64,000 bases of DNA from Mucilaginibacter sp. SMC90 (GCF_022811725.1 NZ_CP094527.1:1116001-1180000), one strand, 5' to 3'; shown: positions 19,141-28,393, numbered from the stretch's first letter. Made by a program: numbers and translations. The notes: generated by a model not told the origin, from the sequence alone.

Positions 19141-21213
19141 ATGACTATTAAAAACAGTATAAAATCAATGCGCAGGGAGGTTTGTCTTTCCGTGGCTATG
19201 ATATTTGCGGGCTTTGCAACGGCAGGTGCCCAGGGAGTGAAAGCAACAACGGTTACAACAGTCGACAATAAAAGCCCAAACGCTTTTTATATCAATAACC
19301 GTGCGCCGCTGCAAAGACAATATTTTACCAAATTGCCTACCGGCAGCATCGAAGCTGGCGGATGGTTAAAGAAAATGCTGGAACTGCAACGCGATGGCTT
19401 AACCGGTAACCTGGGCGAGATTAGCGTTTGGCTTTCAAAAACCAACAACGCATGGCTTAACAAAGAGGGTAAAGGCGAGTATGGTTGGGAAGAACTTCCG
19501 TACTGGCTTAAAGGCTATGCCGATATAGCCTATATGCTGAAGGATAAAAAGATGATGGCCGAAACCAAATTCTGGATAGATGCTGTACTGAACAACCAGC
19601 GTGACAACGGCGATTTTGGTCCGGCGGTTGAGCGTAATGGGAACCGCGATTTGTGGACTAACATGCCAATGTTGTGGTGCCTTCAATCTTATTACGAATA
19701 CACCAAGGATCCGCGGGTTATCCCTTTCATGACCAAGTACTTTAAGTATGAGCTATCGGTACCCGACAGTAAATTTTTAAAAGACTACTGGGAAAATAGC
19801 CGTGGCGGCGATAACATGCTGAGTGTTTACTGGTTGTATAACCGTACAGGCGATAAGTTTTTGCTTGATCTGGCTACCAAGCTTGATAAAAACACTGCCG
19901 ACTGGCGTCAGGCCAATAACCTGCCCAACTGGCATAATGTTAACGTAGCCCAGTGTTTCCGCGAGCCGGCAACTTATTATCTGCAAAGCCATGATAAAAA
20001 AGACCTGGACGCTACTTATAATAATTTTAAACTGGTAAGGGATATTTACGGACAGGTTCCGGGTGGTATGTTTGGTGCCGATGAAAATGCCCGTAAGGGT
20101 TATGATGACCCGCGCCAGGCTGTAGAAACCTGTGGTTTGGTAGAGCAGATGACATCCGACCAGATGTTACTTGGCAATACCGGAGATCGTTTCTGGGCCG
20201 AGAATTGCGAGGATGTAGCTTTCAATACTTTCCCCGCTGCCTTTATGCCCGATTACCGTGCGCTGCGTTATTTAACTGCGCCTAACATGGTAGTAAGCGA
20301 TGGAAAAAACCACCACCCGGGTATAGCCAATGAAGGTCCGTTTTTAATGATGAACCCTTTCGGCAGCCGTTGCTGCCAGCATAACCACGCCGCTGGCTGG
20401 GTGTATTACGCCGAAAATAGCTGGATGGCCACCCCTGATAATGGTATTGCCGCTTTACTTTATACAGAAGGTAAGGTTAACGTTAAAGTTGGTAATGGCA
20501 CTCCGGTAAGTATTGCCGAAACAAGTCATTATCCTTTCCAGGATCAGATCAATTTTACAGTTACTACACCTAAAGCAGTTGATTTTCCGCTTTACCTGCG
20601 TATCCCTGAATGGTGCAAAGGCGCATCAGTAAAAATCAACGGTGTTGCTGTGGATGTAAATACATCAACCGGCGATTATATCCGTTTGGCTAAAAGCTGG
20701 AAAAATGGCGATAAAGTGACCCTTCAATTGCCAATGCAGTTGAAAGTACAGGAGTGGGCTAAAAACAAAAACAGCGTAAGCGTTAGCTATGGCCCGCTTA
20801 CCTATTCATTGAAAATTGAGGAGCAATATACCAAGGGAGATAACCTGAAAGATGCACAGGGCGATTCGCACTGGCAGCCAGGTGCCGACCCGAACAAATG
20901 GCCATCTTATAATATCTATGCAGCATCACCGTGGAATTACGGTTTACTGATAGATGAACAACATCCTGAAAAATCGATAGAAGTTGTTCACCGTACATGG
21001 CCGAAGGATAACAATCCGTTCACCAATACAAACGCGCCTATCGAGTTAAAAGCTAAAGGAAAGCAAATCCTTGGTTGGAAGATAGATGAAACCGGCTTAT
21101 GCGGTGTGTTGCCACAAAGTCCTGTAAAAACAGAAGAGCCGGCTAAAGAGCTTACATTGGTACCTATGGGCGGCGCAAGGTTAAGGATTTCGGCTTTCCC
21201 TGTTGCTGAATAA
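19141..21213 (+). CDS. GH127/GH146-like enzyme (beta-L-arabinofuranosidase domain, DUF1680)
   Basis: A 690-residue secreted protein (signal peptide ending near TAGAQG). The catalytic domain is an (alpha/alpha)6 barrel. The zinc-cysteine centre of GH127 is preserved: Glu329-x-Cys331 (AVETCG) and Cys411-Cys412 (SRCCQHN), matching Glu338/Cys340/Cys417/Cys418 of the Bifidobacterium HypBA1 enzyme in arrangement and near spacing. In those enzymes one Cys is the nucleophile that removes beta-L-arabinofuranose. The C-terminal third is beta-sandwich (FPLYLRIPEWCKGASVKING). Its stop overlaps the next start (TAATG), which suggests translational coupling. Confidence 0.85.
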   Translation: MTIKNSIKSMRREVCLSVAMIFAGFATAGAQGVKATTVTTVDNKSPNAFYINNRAPLQRQYFTKLPTGSIEAGGWLKKMLELQRDGLTGNLGEISVWLSKTNNAWLNKEGKGEYGWEELPYWLKGYADIAYMLKDKKMMAETKFWIDAVLNNQRDNGDFGPAVERNGNRDLWTNMPMLWCLQSYYEYTKDPRVIPFMTKYFKYELSVPDSKFLKDYWENSRGGDNMLSVYWLYNRTGDKFLLDLATKLDKNTADWRQANNLPNWHNVNVAQCFREPATYYLQSHDKKDLDATYNNFKLVRDIYGQVPGGMFGADENARKGYDDPRQAVETCGLVEQMTSDQMLLGNTGDRFWAENCEDVAFNTFPAAFMPDYRALRYLTAPNMVVSDGKNHHPGIANEGPFLMMNPFGSRCCQHNHAAGWVYYAENSWMATPDNGIAALLYTEGKVNVKVGNGTPVSIAETSHYPFQDQINFTVTTPKAVDFPLYLRIPEWCKGASVKINGVAVDVNTSTGDYIRLAKSWKNGDKVTLQLPMQLKVQEWAKNKNSVSVSYGPLTYSLKIEEQYTKGDNLKDAQGDSHWQPGADPNKWPSYNIYAASPWNYGLLIDEQHPEKSIEVVHRTWPKDNNPFTNTNAPIELKAKGKQILGWKIDETGLCGVLPQSPVKTEEPAKELTLVPMGGARLRISAFPVAE

Positions 21214-22253
21214 TGATGAGTACTCCGATGATGAAAGGAATATTATGCGGTTTAATGATGATGGCTGGTTTTACTGCCTTAGCACAGGATGCTGCGGTTA
21301 AAAACCAACCACCGTCACCGCTGTACCGCGACCCTATTTATGATGGTGCCGCCGATCCTGTTTTGGTTTATAACAAAGCCGAAAAGGAATGGACAATGTT
21401 ATACACCCAGCGCCGGGCCAATGTGCAATCGCCGGGAGTAGCTTTTTGTTATGGTACTGCCATAGGTGTTGCTACGTCGAAAGATCATGGGCATACCTGG
21501 GTTTACCGCGGAGCATTAAACCTTGAGCATGAACGTGGTCAAAACACCTTTTGGGCACCCGATGTGGTTTTTGATAAGGGAGTATACCACATGTTTGTAG
21601 TGTATATCCGCGGCGTGTACAGCCAGTGGGGAGGCGATTCGCACCTGGTACATTATACCAGTAAAAACCTGTGGGACTGGAAATATGAAGGTCCGCTGAA
21701 CTTGCCCGATCATAACATCATCGATCCAACATTGATGAAACTGCCGGATGGTAAATGGCATATGTGGTACAAGGATCAAAAATTGGGCAGCATCACCATG
21801 ACAGCCGAAAGCACTGATCTTGTTAGCTGGAAAGCATCTGATAAGCCTGCCATTGAAGGCCGCGCGCACGAGGGGCCAAAGATCTTTTGGTTTAAAGATT
21901 ATTACTGGATGATAACCGACGAGTGGCAGGGGCAGAGGGTTTATCGTTCAAAAGACGCTAAAACCTGGGAACATCAGGGTTTGGTGCTGGATAAGCCCGG
22001 TCACCGGCCGGAGGATACACCGACAGGTGCCCATGCGGATGTGGTAGTAAGCGAGGGCCATGCCTATATCATTTACTTCACTCATCCGGGCCGTAAAAAG
22101 CATTTTGAAGATGGTGGGCTTGATGCCGATGGCGCTTATAGCTATTCAACCAAGCGCACATCGATTCATGCCGCCGAACTGGAGTTTAACGGTGAAACGC
22201 TGGTTTGCGACAGGGATAAGCCATTTGGTTTCTGGCTTGCCGACGTCAAATAA
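21213..22253 (+). CDS. Five-bladed beta-propeller glycosidase (GH43/GH117-like)
   Basis: A 346-residue secreted enzyme (signal peptide ending near ALAQ). It has the pattern of clan-F-type five-bladed propellers, with acidic residues in the three expected places: an Asp in YDGAADPVL, an Asp in NIIDPTLM, and a Glu in AHEGPKIFWF, which would be base, pKa modulator and acid. Blade motifs include TFWAPDVVFDKGVYHMF and WHMWYKDQ. Such enzymes often cleave arabinose or related side chains. The ATG overlaps the stop of the GH127-like gene by one base; a second ATG at 21216 is equally possible. Confidence 0.75.
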   Translation: MMSTPMMKGILCGLMMMAGFTALAQDAAVKNQPPSPLYRDPIYDGAADPVLVYNKAEKEWTMLYTQRRANVQSPGVAFCYGTAIGVATSKDHGHTWVYRGALNLEHERGQNTFWAPDVVFDKGVYHMFVVYIRGVYSQWGGDSHLVHYTSKNLWDWKYEGPLNLPDHNIIDPTLMKLPDGKWHMWYKDQKLGSITMTAESTDLVSWKASDKPAIEGRAHEGPKIFWFKDYYWMITDEWQGQRVYRSKDAKTWEHQGLVLDKPGHRPEDTPTGAHADVVVSEGHAYIIYFTHPGRKKHFEDGGLDADGAYSYSTKRTSIHAAELEFNGETLVCDRDKPFGFWLADVK

Positions 22254-22286
22254 TATCAACGGAAATAAAAAGAATATAAATTGGTT

Positions 22287-23426
22287 ATGCGGCAGATATT
22301 CATTTGGTTAATGGGTGTGTTTGCCCCGGTGATGGTTCTGGGGCAACACAATGCCGTTAAGAACAAAACTATTGCTTGGGATCAAACCACTTTAAAGCAG
22401 GTTGGTAATAAAAACGGTAATTACGCCCGCATGATCCAGTTAAGTGACGGCAACCTGTTTTGTGTTTATGAAAGCGCCGGAGGCGTTGAATGCATTACAA
22501 GCAACAACCTTGGTAAAAGCTGGGGTCAACCTGTAGTAATCGCTAAACCCGCGCCGGGGGTAAACATGGCAGTGCCCGAGATCTTGGAACTAAAAGATCA
22601 CTCGTTACTGGCATCGTACAATCCTCGCCCGCATAAGGTAAACGGAGGTTGGGACACCACTAAACGATTTGCCATTTGTACTAAAAAAAGCTACGATAAA
22701 GGCAAAACCTGGACGGATGAACGTTTGATTTATGAAGCCCGGTATAGCTTTGATGATGGTTGCTGGGAGCCATCGCAAATTCAGTTGCCATCCGGAGAGA
22801 TCCAGTTGTTCTTTTCAAACGAGGGGATCTATACCCAATCGAACGAGCAAAATATTTCCATATTTAGGTCAAACGATAACGGCTTAAGCTGGACAAAACA
22901 GCCTGAAATAGTATCCTTCAGACCCGGGCATAGGGATGGCATGCCGGTGCCCATCCTCCTGAAAGGAAAAAATGAGATCGCGTTTTCGATAGAGGATAAC
23001 GCAGGCGCAACTTTTAAGCCATCCATTATCCGTAACAGCATCGGCCAAAACTGGCAAAAAACAGTAGGCTCTGATGATGCCGAACGTACATACGCGCTCA
23101 CACCTAAATTGCAGGATACGGTTTATGCAGGTGCGCCTTATTTAAGGCAACTGCACAGCGGCGAAACGGTGCTGTCATACCAAAGTACCCAAAACCGTAA
23201 CCATAACTGGGAACAGGCCTGCATGCAGGTAGCTTTGGGTAACAATGATGCTAAGGATTTTGCGAGTGTACAAACGCCATTCAATATTCCGCTTAATAAA
23301 CACGGATTATGGAATGCGTTGTGTGTGCTTAATGATGATACCATAATTGCGTTAACATCAACAAATGCGTTTGGGAATGGTACTGAGATTTGGATGATAA
23401 AGGGTAGAGTGGAAAAGAAGAAATAA
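22287..23426 (+). CDS. BNR-repeat (sialidase-fold) secreted glycosidase
   Basis: A 379-residue protein with a signal peptide ending near VLGQ. I use the ATG at 22287 instead of the upstream TTG. Three Asp boxes (SxDxGxxW) are visible: SNNLGKSW, SYDKGKTW and SNDNGLSW, so it is a sialidase-type propeller. The genes around it concern arabinose-type sugars, so an exo-arabinanase like GH93 is as plausible as a sialidase; I cannot decide from sequence. It follows the GH43/117-like gene by 33 bases and is probably in the same operon. A family A repeat follows it. Confidence 0.72.
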   Translation: MRQIFIWLMGVFAPVMVLGQHNAVKNKTIAWDQTTLKQVGNKNGNYARMIQLSDGNLFCVYESAGGVECITSNNLGKSWGQPVVIAKPAPGVNMAVPEILELKDHSLLASYNPRPHKVNGGWDTTKRFAICTKKSYDKGKTWTDERLIYEARYSFDDGCWEPSQIQLPSGEIQLFFSNEGIYTQSNEQNISIFRSNDNGLSWTKQPEIVSFRPGHRDGMPVPILLKGKNEIAFSIEDNAGATFKPSIIRNSIGQNWQKTVGSDDAERTYALTPKLQDTVYAGAPYLRQLHSGETVLSYQSTQNRNHNWEQACMQVALGNNDAKDFASVQTPFNIPLNKHGLWNALCVLNDDTIIALTSTNAFGNGTEIWMIKGRVEKKK

Positions 23427-23443
23427 AGAGCGAAAAGCGGGAG

Positions 23444-23555
23444 CTTGTGCGATTCCCCTCTTGAGAGGGGCGGAGGGGTGTGTTTCTCCAATAGACGATA
23501 AACGCTGCAGAAACACACCCCTGCCATTCCACTATCCAAAGCGCGCTAAGAGGGG
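23444..23555. repeat. Composite palindromic repeat, family A, copy 3
   Basis: It runs from CTTGTGCGATTCCCCTCTTG through GGCGGAGGGGTGTGTTTCT and AGAAACACACCCCTGCCATT to CTAAGAGGGG. The right end has diverged more than in the other copies. It lies between the BNR and GH5-like genes. Confidence 0.75.
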
Positions 23556-23600
23556 AATTAAAAAAACAGAAACAGGAATTAAACTATTAAACACAAATAA

Positions 23601-24671
23601 ATGCAAACAAAATTAAAAGTATTGGCCCTTGCTTTGGCAATGCCATTGGGGATGAGGGTAATGGCGCAGCAGAAAGCGCCGGCGCAGGTATGGTCGCAGG
23701 AAAAGGCGAAAACATGGTACGCGCAGCAGCAATGGCTGGTTGGAGCTGATTTTATTCCAAGCACTGCTATAAACCAGTTAGAAATGTGGCAGGCCGATAC
23801 TTTCGATCCTAAAACAATAGATAAAGAGTTGGGCTATGCGCAAGGTATTGGAATGAATGTAATGCGTGTGTTTTTGCACCATTGGGCCTGGGAACAAGAT
23901 CCTGAAGGTTTCAAAAAACGTATGGACGAGTACCTTGCTATTTCCAGCAAGCATGGTGTAAAAACTATGTTCGTGTTTTTTGACGACTGCTGGAATAAAG
24001 TACCTAAAACAGGTAAGCAGCCGGAGCCTAAACCCGGTATCCACAACTCGGGATGGATGCAGGACCCCGGCCAGCCTGCGTCTGATAACGCGGCAAACTC
24101 GCCTGTACTTGAAAAATATGTAAAAGATGTATTAAAGCGTTTTGCCAATGATAAACGCATTTTGCTTTGGGACTTGTACAATGAGCCGGGCAATTCAGAT
24201 AAGGGCAACAAAACTTTACCCTTGCTGAAAAGTGTTTTTAAATGGGCAAGGCAGGTAAACCCAAGTCAGCCGGTTAGTGCCGGCGTGTGGCGCTGGGATT
24301 TGGAAGAATTAAATAAGTTCCAGATAGCCAACTCAGACATTGTAACTTACCACGATTACACGCCAGAGGCCGAACATCTGAAAACTGTACAATTCCTGAA
24401 AATGAACGGCCGCCCGTTGATTTGTACCGAGTACATGGCACGTCCGCGCAACAGCCTGTTTGGCACTGTATTGCCAATGCTTAAAAAAGAAAATGTAGGC
24501 GCCATCAATTGGGGTTTTGTAAGTGGAAAAACCAACACCATTTATGCATGGGATACCCCAATGCCTGACGGCAGCGAGCCTAAATTGTGGTTTCACGATA
24601 TTTTCCGTAAGGATGGTACAGCTTATATACCTGAAGAAACAGCACTGATCAAGAAATTGACCGGAAGGTAG
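23601..24671 (+). CDS. GH5-like secreted glycoside hydrolase
   Basis: A 356-residue enzyme with a signal peptide ending near VMAQQ. The TIM barrel has the two clan GH-A glutamates: Glu195 in WDLYNEPG (acid/base) and Glu277 in ICTEYMA (nucleophile). Other barrel segments are MNVMRVFLHHWAWEQD and TMFVFFDDCW. Databases often name this group cellulase or 1,4-beta-xylanase; the real substrate is unknown. It is separated from the upstream enzymes by a family A repeat, so it may have its own promoter. Confidence 0.78.
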   Translation: MQTKLKVLALALAMPLGMRVMAQQKAPAQVWSQEKAKTWYAQQQWLVGADFIPSTAINQLEMWQADTFDPKTIDKELGYAQGIGMNVMRVFLHHWAWEQDPEGFKKRMDEYLAISSKHGVKTMFVFFDDCWNKVPKTGKQPEPKPGIHNSGWMQDPGQPASDNAANSPVLEKYVKDVLKRFANDKRILLWDLYNEPGNSDKGNKTLPLLKSVFKWARQVNPSQPVSAGVWRWDLEELNKFQIANSDIVTYHDYTPEAEHLKTVQFLKMNGRPLICTEYMARPRNSLFGTVLPMLKKENVGAINWGFVSGKTNTIYAWDTPMPDGSEPKLWFHDIFRKDGTAYIPEETALIKKLTGR

Positions 24672-24990
24672 TAGATGTGCAGATTTCAGATGTGCTGATG
24701 TGCAAATGATTTCCGAATGCTGAAACCAATGTTGTAAATAAAGGCGCACCTGTTGCTGTTCGCCTCCGGTGTTAACCTATCACACAAATCTGCTTATCAC
24801 CTGAAATGCAGGTTTATTACAGACTTACGAAGTTTTTAAAACTTCGTAAGTCTTGTTCCCCGCTAATACATACTACCCTTAAACCAATTGCGCCTATGAA
24901 TAAGCTTTTTAATTACATGATGCTGGGCCCGTTAAGCAAGCGGCATCTTATAGGTGGCTTATTCACGTGAGTAACTAAATAAAAAATAAC
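24672..24990. other. Intergenic stretch with short repeats, no gene seen
   Basis: It contains degenerate direct repeats of GATGTGCA near 24675-24710 and the second copy of the 33-nt palindrome. A 24-residue ORF at 24896-24970 has no convincing features. No clear promoter for the gene at 24991 was recognised. Confidence 0.5.
24821..24853. repeat. 33-nt perfect palindrome, copy 2 of 2
   Basis: It is identical to 1487-1519, with 16-base arms and a single-T centre. The flanking bases differ after the conserved CAGACTTACG start, so the repeated unit is essentially the palindrome itself. Confidence 0.75.
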
Positions 24991-27081
24991 ATGATTCGTC
25001 AATTAAAACATTTCGCGCTTTGCGGGTTTCTGTCATTGGTGTTTTTTAAAACCGAAGCCCAAATATCAGGTAATAAAAACCTTAAACCTGCAGCTGACGT
25101 AAGTGTAAAGACAAATGCCTCAAACGTTACAGTGACCTGGCCCGCGGGGGCTAATAGTAATGGCCGGCTTGTTTTAAACTTAAAAAATGACGAGCCGCTA
25201 TTTAGCAGCGTTCAGTTAAGTAAAGCCGGGGTTTATAAGCCGGTAATTGAAAACGTCGATCCCCAATTTATTCTTACCAAAGGTAAGCGCGATCTCATCT
25301 CTCAAAATGGCTGGAATATCTTTTTTGATAAAGTACCGCTAAAACCGCATCATTCTTATAAAGTAGATTTTCATAAAAAATCAATAAGCATAAGTAGTAA
25401 AGGTACCCGAACTGTAATTACTATACCGGGATTAGAAGCGCCTGATTTTAAAGGCGATCTGGAAATAACGCTTTACAATGGACAGCCCCTGTTTAACGTA
25501 GCGGCGGTGATATCAACCCATATTGATTCAACAGCAATTTTGTACGATGCCGGGTTGGTAGCCCAAGCGCAGCCTGTTAAAGCTGTAAGTTACAGTGACG
25601 TTTATGAACACCTGCAAACAGATGATATCAGCATGCCCGATACTGCTAAAAATCTTGCGGTAAAATATCGTACCATTATCGGGAATAACGAGAAGGGGAG
25701 CATTGCAGTATTTCCTGCCCCCCATCAATATTTTTATCCTTTGGATGAAGCTTTCAACCTGAAATTTGTTTGGTACGGTAATAATTACCGCAAACTGCTA
25801 CCGGGTTACGGCCTTGGTATCAGGCAGGAATTACAGGGCGATAAGCGTTTTGTTCCCTGGTTTAACGCGCCTCCCGCAACCAAACAGCGGCTCAACTTTT
25901 TTTGCCTGCTTGGAACTGATGGCGCAGATGCCTTGCTGGGCAAAGTAAAGCGATTTACCCATGATGATAGCTACAAACCACTTCCCGGTTATAAAACCAT
26001 GGCAAGCCATTTTCACAATGAATTTATCATGAGCGTGGTACTGGCTGGCAAGCCTGTGCCGGATAGCCCGTCGTTTGTAAAAGTATTTAAGCGGGAGGGG
26101 ATTAACATTGTCCATTTAGCTGAGTTTCATTATACAGCGCATCCTAAAGGCCCGGATGAGCAACGCCTTAAAGAATTGAAAGCTTTGTTTGACCAATGCA
26201 GCCGTTTATCTGATAAAAACTTTTTGTTATTACCGGGCGAAGAACCTAACGAGTTTTTTGGTGGCCACTGGCTGGCATTTTTTCCGAAACCTGTTTATTG
26301 GATCATGTCGCGCAAAGCAGGTACACCTTTTGAAAGTACTGATGATGAGCATGGCAAAGTTTACCACATAGGCGATAAAACGGATATGCTTAACCTGCTC
26401 AAAGCCGAGAACGGTTTGGCCTGGACGGCGCATGCCCGTACCAAGGGTTCAACCGGTTTTCCGGATGCTTACAAAAAGGAAGATTTTTATTTGTCGGACA
26501 GGTTTTTAGGCGCAGCCTGGAAAGCTTTACCGGCAGACTTGTCCGAACCTCGTTTAGGTAAACGCGTGTTTGACCTCATGGATGATATGAACAATTGGGG
26601 GCTGAAAAAGAAAGTGCTTTCTGAGGCCGACTTGTTCAGTATCGAACCTGAAAATGAAATGTATGCCCACCTCAATATAAACTATTTAAAACTCGCCAAA
26701 CAGCCTGAATATAAAAATGGCTGGCAGCCTGTACTTGATGTGCTGGAGCAGGGCAAATTCTTTTCAACCACCGGCGAGGTTTTGATTGAGGACTTTACGG
26801 TAAATGGCCATTCATCGGGCGAAACTATTGCACTCCCGGCAGATGGTAAATGCACCGTGAACTTTAAAACCAGCTGGACGTTCCCGCTTAATTTTGCCGA
26901 GATCATTTCGGGCGATGGCAAGAAGGTTTATCGTGATCGTATTGATCTTACCTCCACCCAGGCATTTGGTGCAAAAACATTTAATAAAGTACTGAATATG
27001 AAAGGCCGCAAATGGGTACGCCTTGAAGTTTGGGATGCTGCAGTAAATGGTGCTTATACGCAAACGGTTTGGTTAAAGTAA
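24991..27081 (+). CDS. Large secreted protein with PHP-like metal-binding motifs
   Basis: A 696-residue protein with a signal peptide (to about residue 24, EAQ). I do not recognise a named family. The N-terminal ~300 residues are beta-rich, resembling a glycoside-binding domain (VTVTWPAGANSNGRLVLNL). From about 340 a metal-hydrolase pattern appears: HFHNEF, HLAEFHYTAH, LLPGEEPN, and later AWTAHARTKG. The order His-x-His, acid in PGEE, and late His resembles PHP/CehA-type phosphoesterases. The last ~110 residues again look like a beta-sandwich. It follows the GH enzymes on the same strand, so a role in glycan processing is an inference from position. Confidence 0.55.
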   Translation: MIRQLKHFALCGFLSLVFFKTEAQISGNKNLKPAADVSVKTNASNVTVTWPAGANSNGRLVLNLKNDEPLFSSVQLSKAGVYKPVIENVDPQFILTKGKRDLISQNGWNIFFDKVPLKPHHSYKVDFHKKSISISSKGTRTVITIPGLEAPDFKGDLEITLYNGQPLFNVAAVISTHIDSTAILYDAGLVAQAQPVKAVSYSDVYEHLQTDDISMPDTAKNLAVKYRTIIGNNEKGSIAVFPAPHQYFYPLDEAFNLKFVWYGNNYRKLLPGYGLGIRQELQGDKRFVPWFNAPPATKQRLNFFCLLGTDGADALLGKVKRFTHDDSYKPLPGYKTMASHFHNEFIMSVVLAGKPVPDSPSFVKVFKREGINIVHLAEFHYTAHPKGPDEQRLKELKALFDQCSRLSDKNFLLLPGEEPNEFFGGHWLAFFPKPVYWIMSRKAGTPFESTDDEHGKVYHIGDKTDMLNLLKAENGLAWTAHARTKGSTGFPDAYKKEDFYLSDRFLGAAWKALPADLSEPRLGKRVFDLMDDMNNWGLKKKVLSEADLFSIEPENEMYAHLNINYLKLAKQPEYKNGWQPVLDVLEQGKFFSTTGEVLIEDFTVNGHSSGETIALPADGKCTVNFKTSWTFPLNFAEIISGDGKKVYRDRIDLTSTQAFGAKTFNKVLNMKGRKWVRLEVWDAAVNGAYTQTVWLK

Positions 27082-27150
27082 AAACCTAAAACCTATGTAG
27101 CCGAGCGGTAGGAGCCAGTAGCAGCTAACTTAAGGAAGAAAAAGCGATGG

Positions 27151-27267
27151 ATTGTGCGATTCCCCTCTTGAGAGGGGCGGAGGGGTGTGTTATTCTACGT
27201 GCGGCTTATCGCTTGTATAACACACCCCTGCTACCACTCGTTCCATCGCGCCCCCTCTCGAGAGGGG
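27151..27267. repeat. Composite palindromic repeat, family A, copy 4
   Basis: It starts ATTGTGCGATTCCCCTCTTG and contains GGGGTGTGTTAT and ATAACACACCCC arms. It ends CCCTCTCGAGAGGGG. Its centre (GTGCGGCTTATCGCTT) is almost the same as copy 1, over 25 kb away, so these two copies are the most similar pair. Confidence 0.8.
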
Positions 27268-27352
27268 ATTTTAAAACACTTATGCCAAATTACTCCCTTA
27301 AGTTAACGGCTATGGGCTGGAGCCGAGCGGCGGCGGGGAACCAAATAAAAAA

Positions 27353-27470
27353 ATGTCATTGCGGGCGCAGCGCAGCAATCTCGTAGCTTATGCATGTCCG
27401 ATCTGTATAGCTACGAGATTGCCACGTTGCCCCAAATGCTTTTTGCCCATGCGGCTCCTCGCAAAGACAT
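27353..27470. repeat. Inverted repeat of the TGTCATTGC type
   Basis: Outer ends ATGTCATTGCGG and CTCGCAAAGACAT pair imperfectly. Inner 13-base arms CAATCTCGTAGCT / AGCTACGAGATTG pair perfectly. Related elements occur at 53548-53640, 55752-55833 and inside the MITE at 6723-6950. Confidence 0.65.
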
Positions 27471-27586
27471 GTTTTTTATTTTACAGGGATTTTAACCAGC
27501 GCCCGTTCTGTAAAAAAACTTTTCAGGCCGGCCAATTTTCCGGTGCGCACAAGATAACTGATCAATAAGGCAATTAGCATATATTT

Positions 27587-28393
27587 TTACTTAACAATAC
27601 TTGCAAAACGTTGATAAAAAGCTGTAGGGCTGTCGGCATGCTTGGGCTCATATTTACCTGCAATAATAGGGATGTATATTACCCGGCGGCGGCTTTCTTC
27701 ACCAATTACGGTTGATTGGGCTACGCGGTGCCATAAGCGGCCATCATGTATGGTCAGGTCGCCTGCTGTGGGGATAATAGCTACCTCATTTTCGTCGGTA
27801 TCATGATCAAGGAAATACTTTTTACGGAAAAGCATCTGGTAAAGGTTTTGCTTATGTGTGCCGGGCAAGATCCGTAAACCGCCGTTCTCTGGTTTCAGCG
27901 TGCTCAGGTGAATGCCAACATTAAGCATCGGATTTAATTTCTGTCCATGGAAAATATCACGCAGGCCGTCTGTGTGCCAGCCCATTTTAGTAAAGCTGCT
28001 TTCGGGCCCGTTCACATAGTGATTAAAAACCATGCCGTCCTTTTCGTCTGTGCCCAACCGTGAGCCTTCACCTATCAGGTTAAGCAGTACCTGGAAACGC
28101 GGATCCCTTGTAAATTCATCTAAAAGGCTATTGTGCTGATTAATGAAGGCAAAGCGCTGTACAATAGGCGAGCCATCAACGTCTTTGCCATATTTAATAG
28201 GTACGCCGTTTACTTTTTCTGTTTTGTTATTTAGCCAGGTTGTTTCAACCTGTTTTGACGCATTTATAATGTCGGTAACAGTTTCGGGCTTAATGAAGTT
28301 TTTGAAATGGATAAAGCCGTGCTGATTGAAAAAAGCCTGCTGTTCGGGTGTAATTGTTGAGCCTAATGTGAATTTTTGATATGACGTTGCCAT
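27587..28393 (-). CDS. Phytanoyl-CoA dioxygenase (PhyH) family protein
   Basis: A 268-residue cytoplasmic non-haem Fe(II)/2-oxoglutarate oxygenase. The iron ligands are visible as HTD (MGWHTDGLRD) and the distal His in DGRLWHRVAQ; the downstream Arg of SRRRVIYIPI fits 2-oxoglutarate binding. The cupin core is intact (GIHLSTLKPENGGLRILPGTH). The substrate cannot be told. I start at the ATG at 28393, since the 15 residues before it are not family-like. No operon partner is obvious. Confidence 0.82.
   Translation of the reverse strand: MATSYQKFTLGSTITPEQQAFFNQHGFIHFKNFIKPETVTDIINASKQVETTWLNNKTEKVNGVPIKYGKDVDGSPIVQRFAFINQHNSLLDEFTRDPRFQVLLNLIGEGSRLGTDEKDGMVFNHYVNGPESSFTKMGWHTDGLRDIFHGQKLNPMLNVGIHLSTLKPENGGLRILPGTHKQNLYQMLFRKKYFLDHDTDENEVAIIPTAGDLTIHDGRLWHRVAQSTVIGEESRRRVIYIPIIAGKYEPKHADSPTAFYQRFASIVK

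Larger units (their letters stand above)
27082..27586. other. Repeat-filled intergenic stretch
   Basis: This 505-base gap holds family A copy 4, a degenerate inverted copy of the GGCTCCAGCC-type repeat (27298-27327), and a TGTCATTGC-type inverted repeat (27353-27470). No gene was seen. It separates the utilisation locus from unrelated genes. Confidence 0.7.

Noticed and set aside
24675..24712. Short direct repeats of GATGTGCA as a possible regulatory array
   Set aside because: Only three degenerate copies with irregular spacing, downstream of a stop codon; probably repeat debris.
24896..24970. A 24-residue ORF upstream of the PHP-like gene
   Set aside because: Too short, without a Shine-Dalgarno sequence, and its peptide has no signal or membrane pattern; nothing supports translation.
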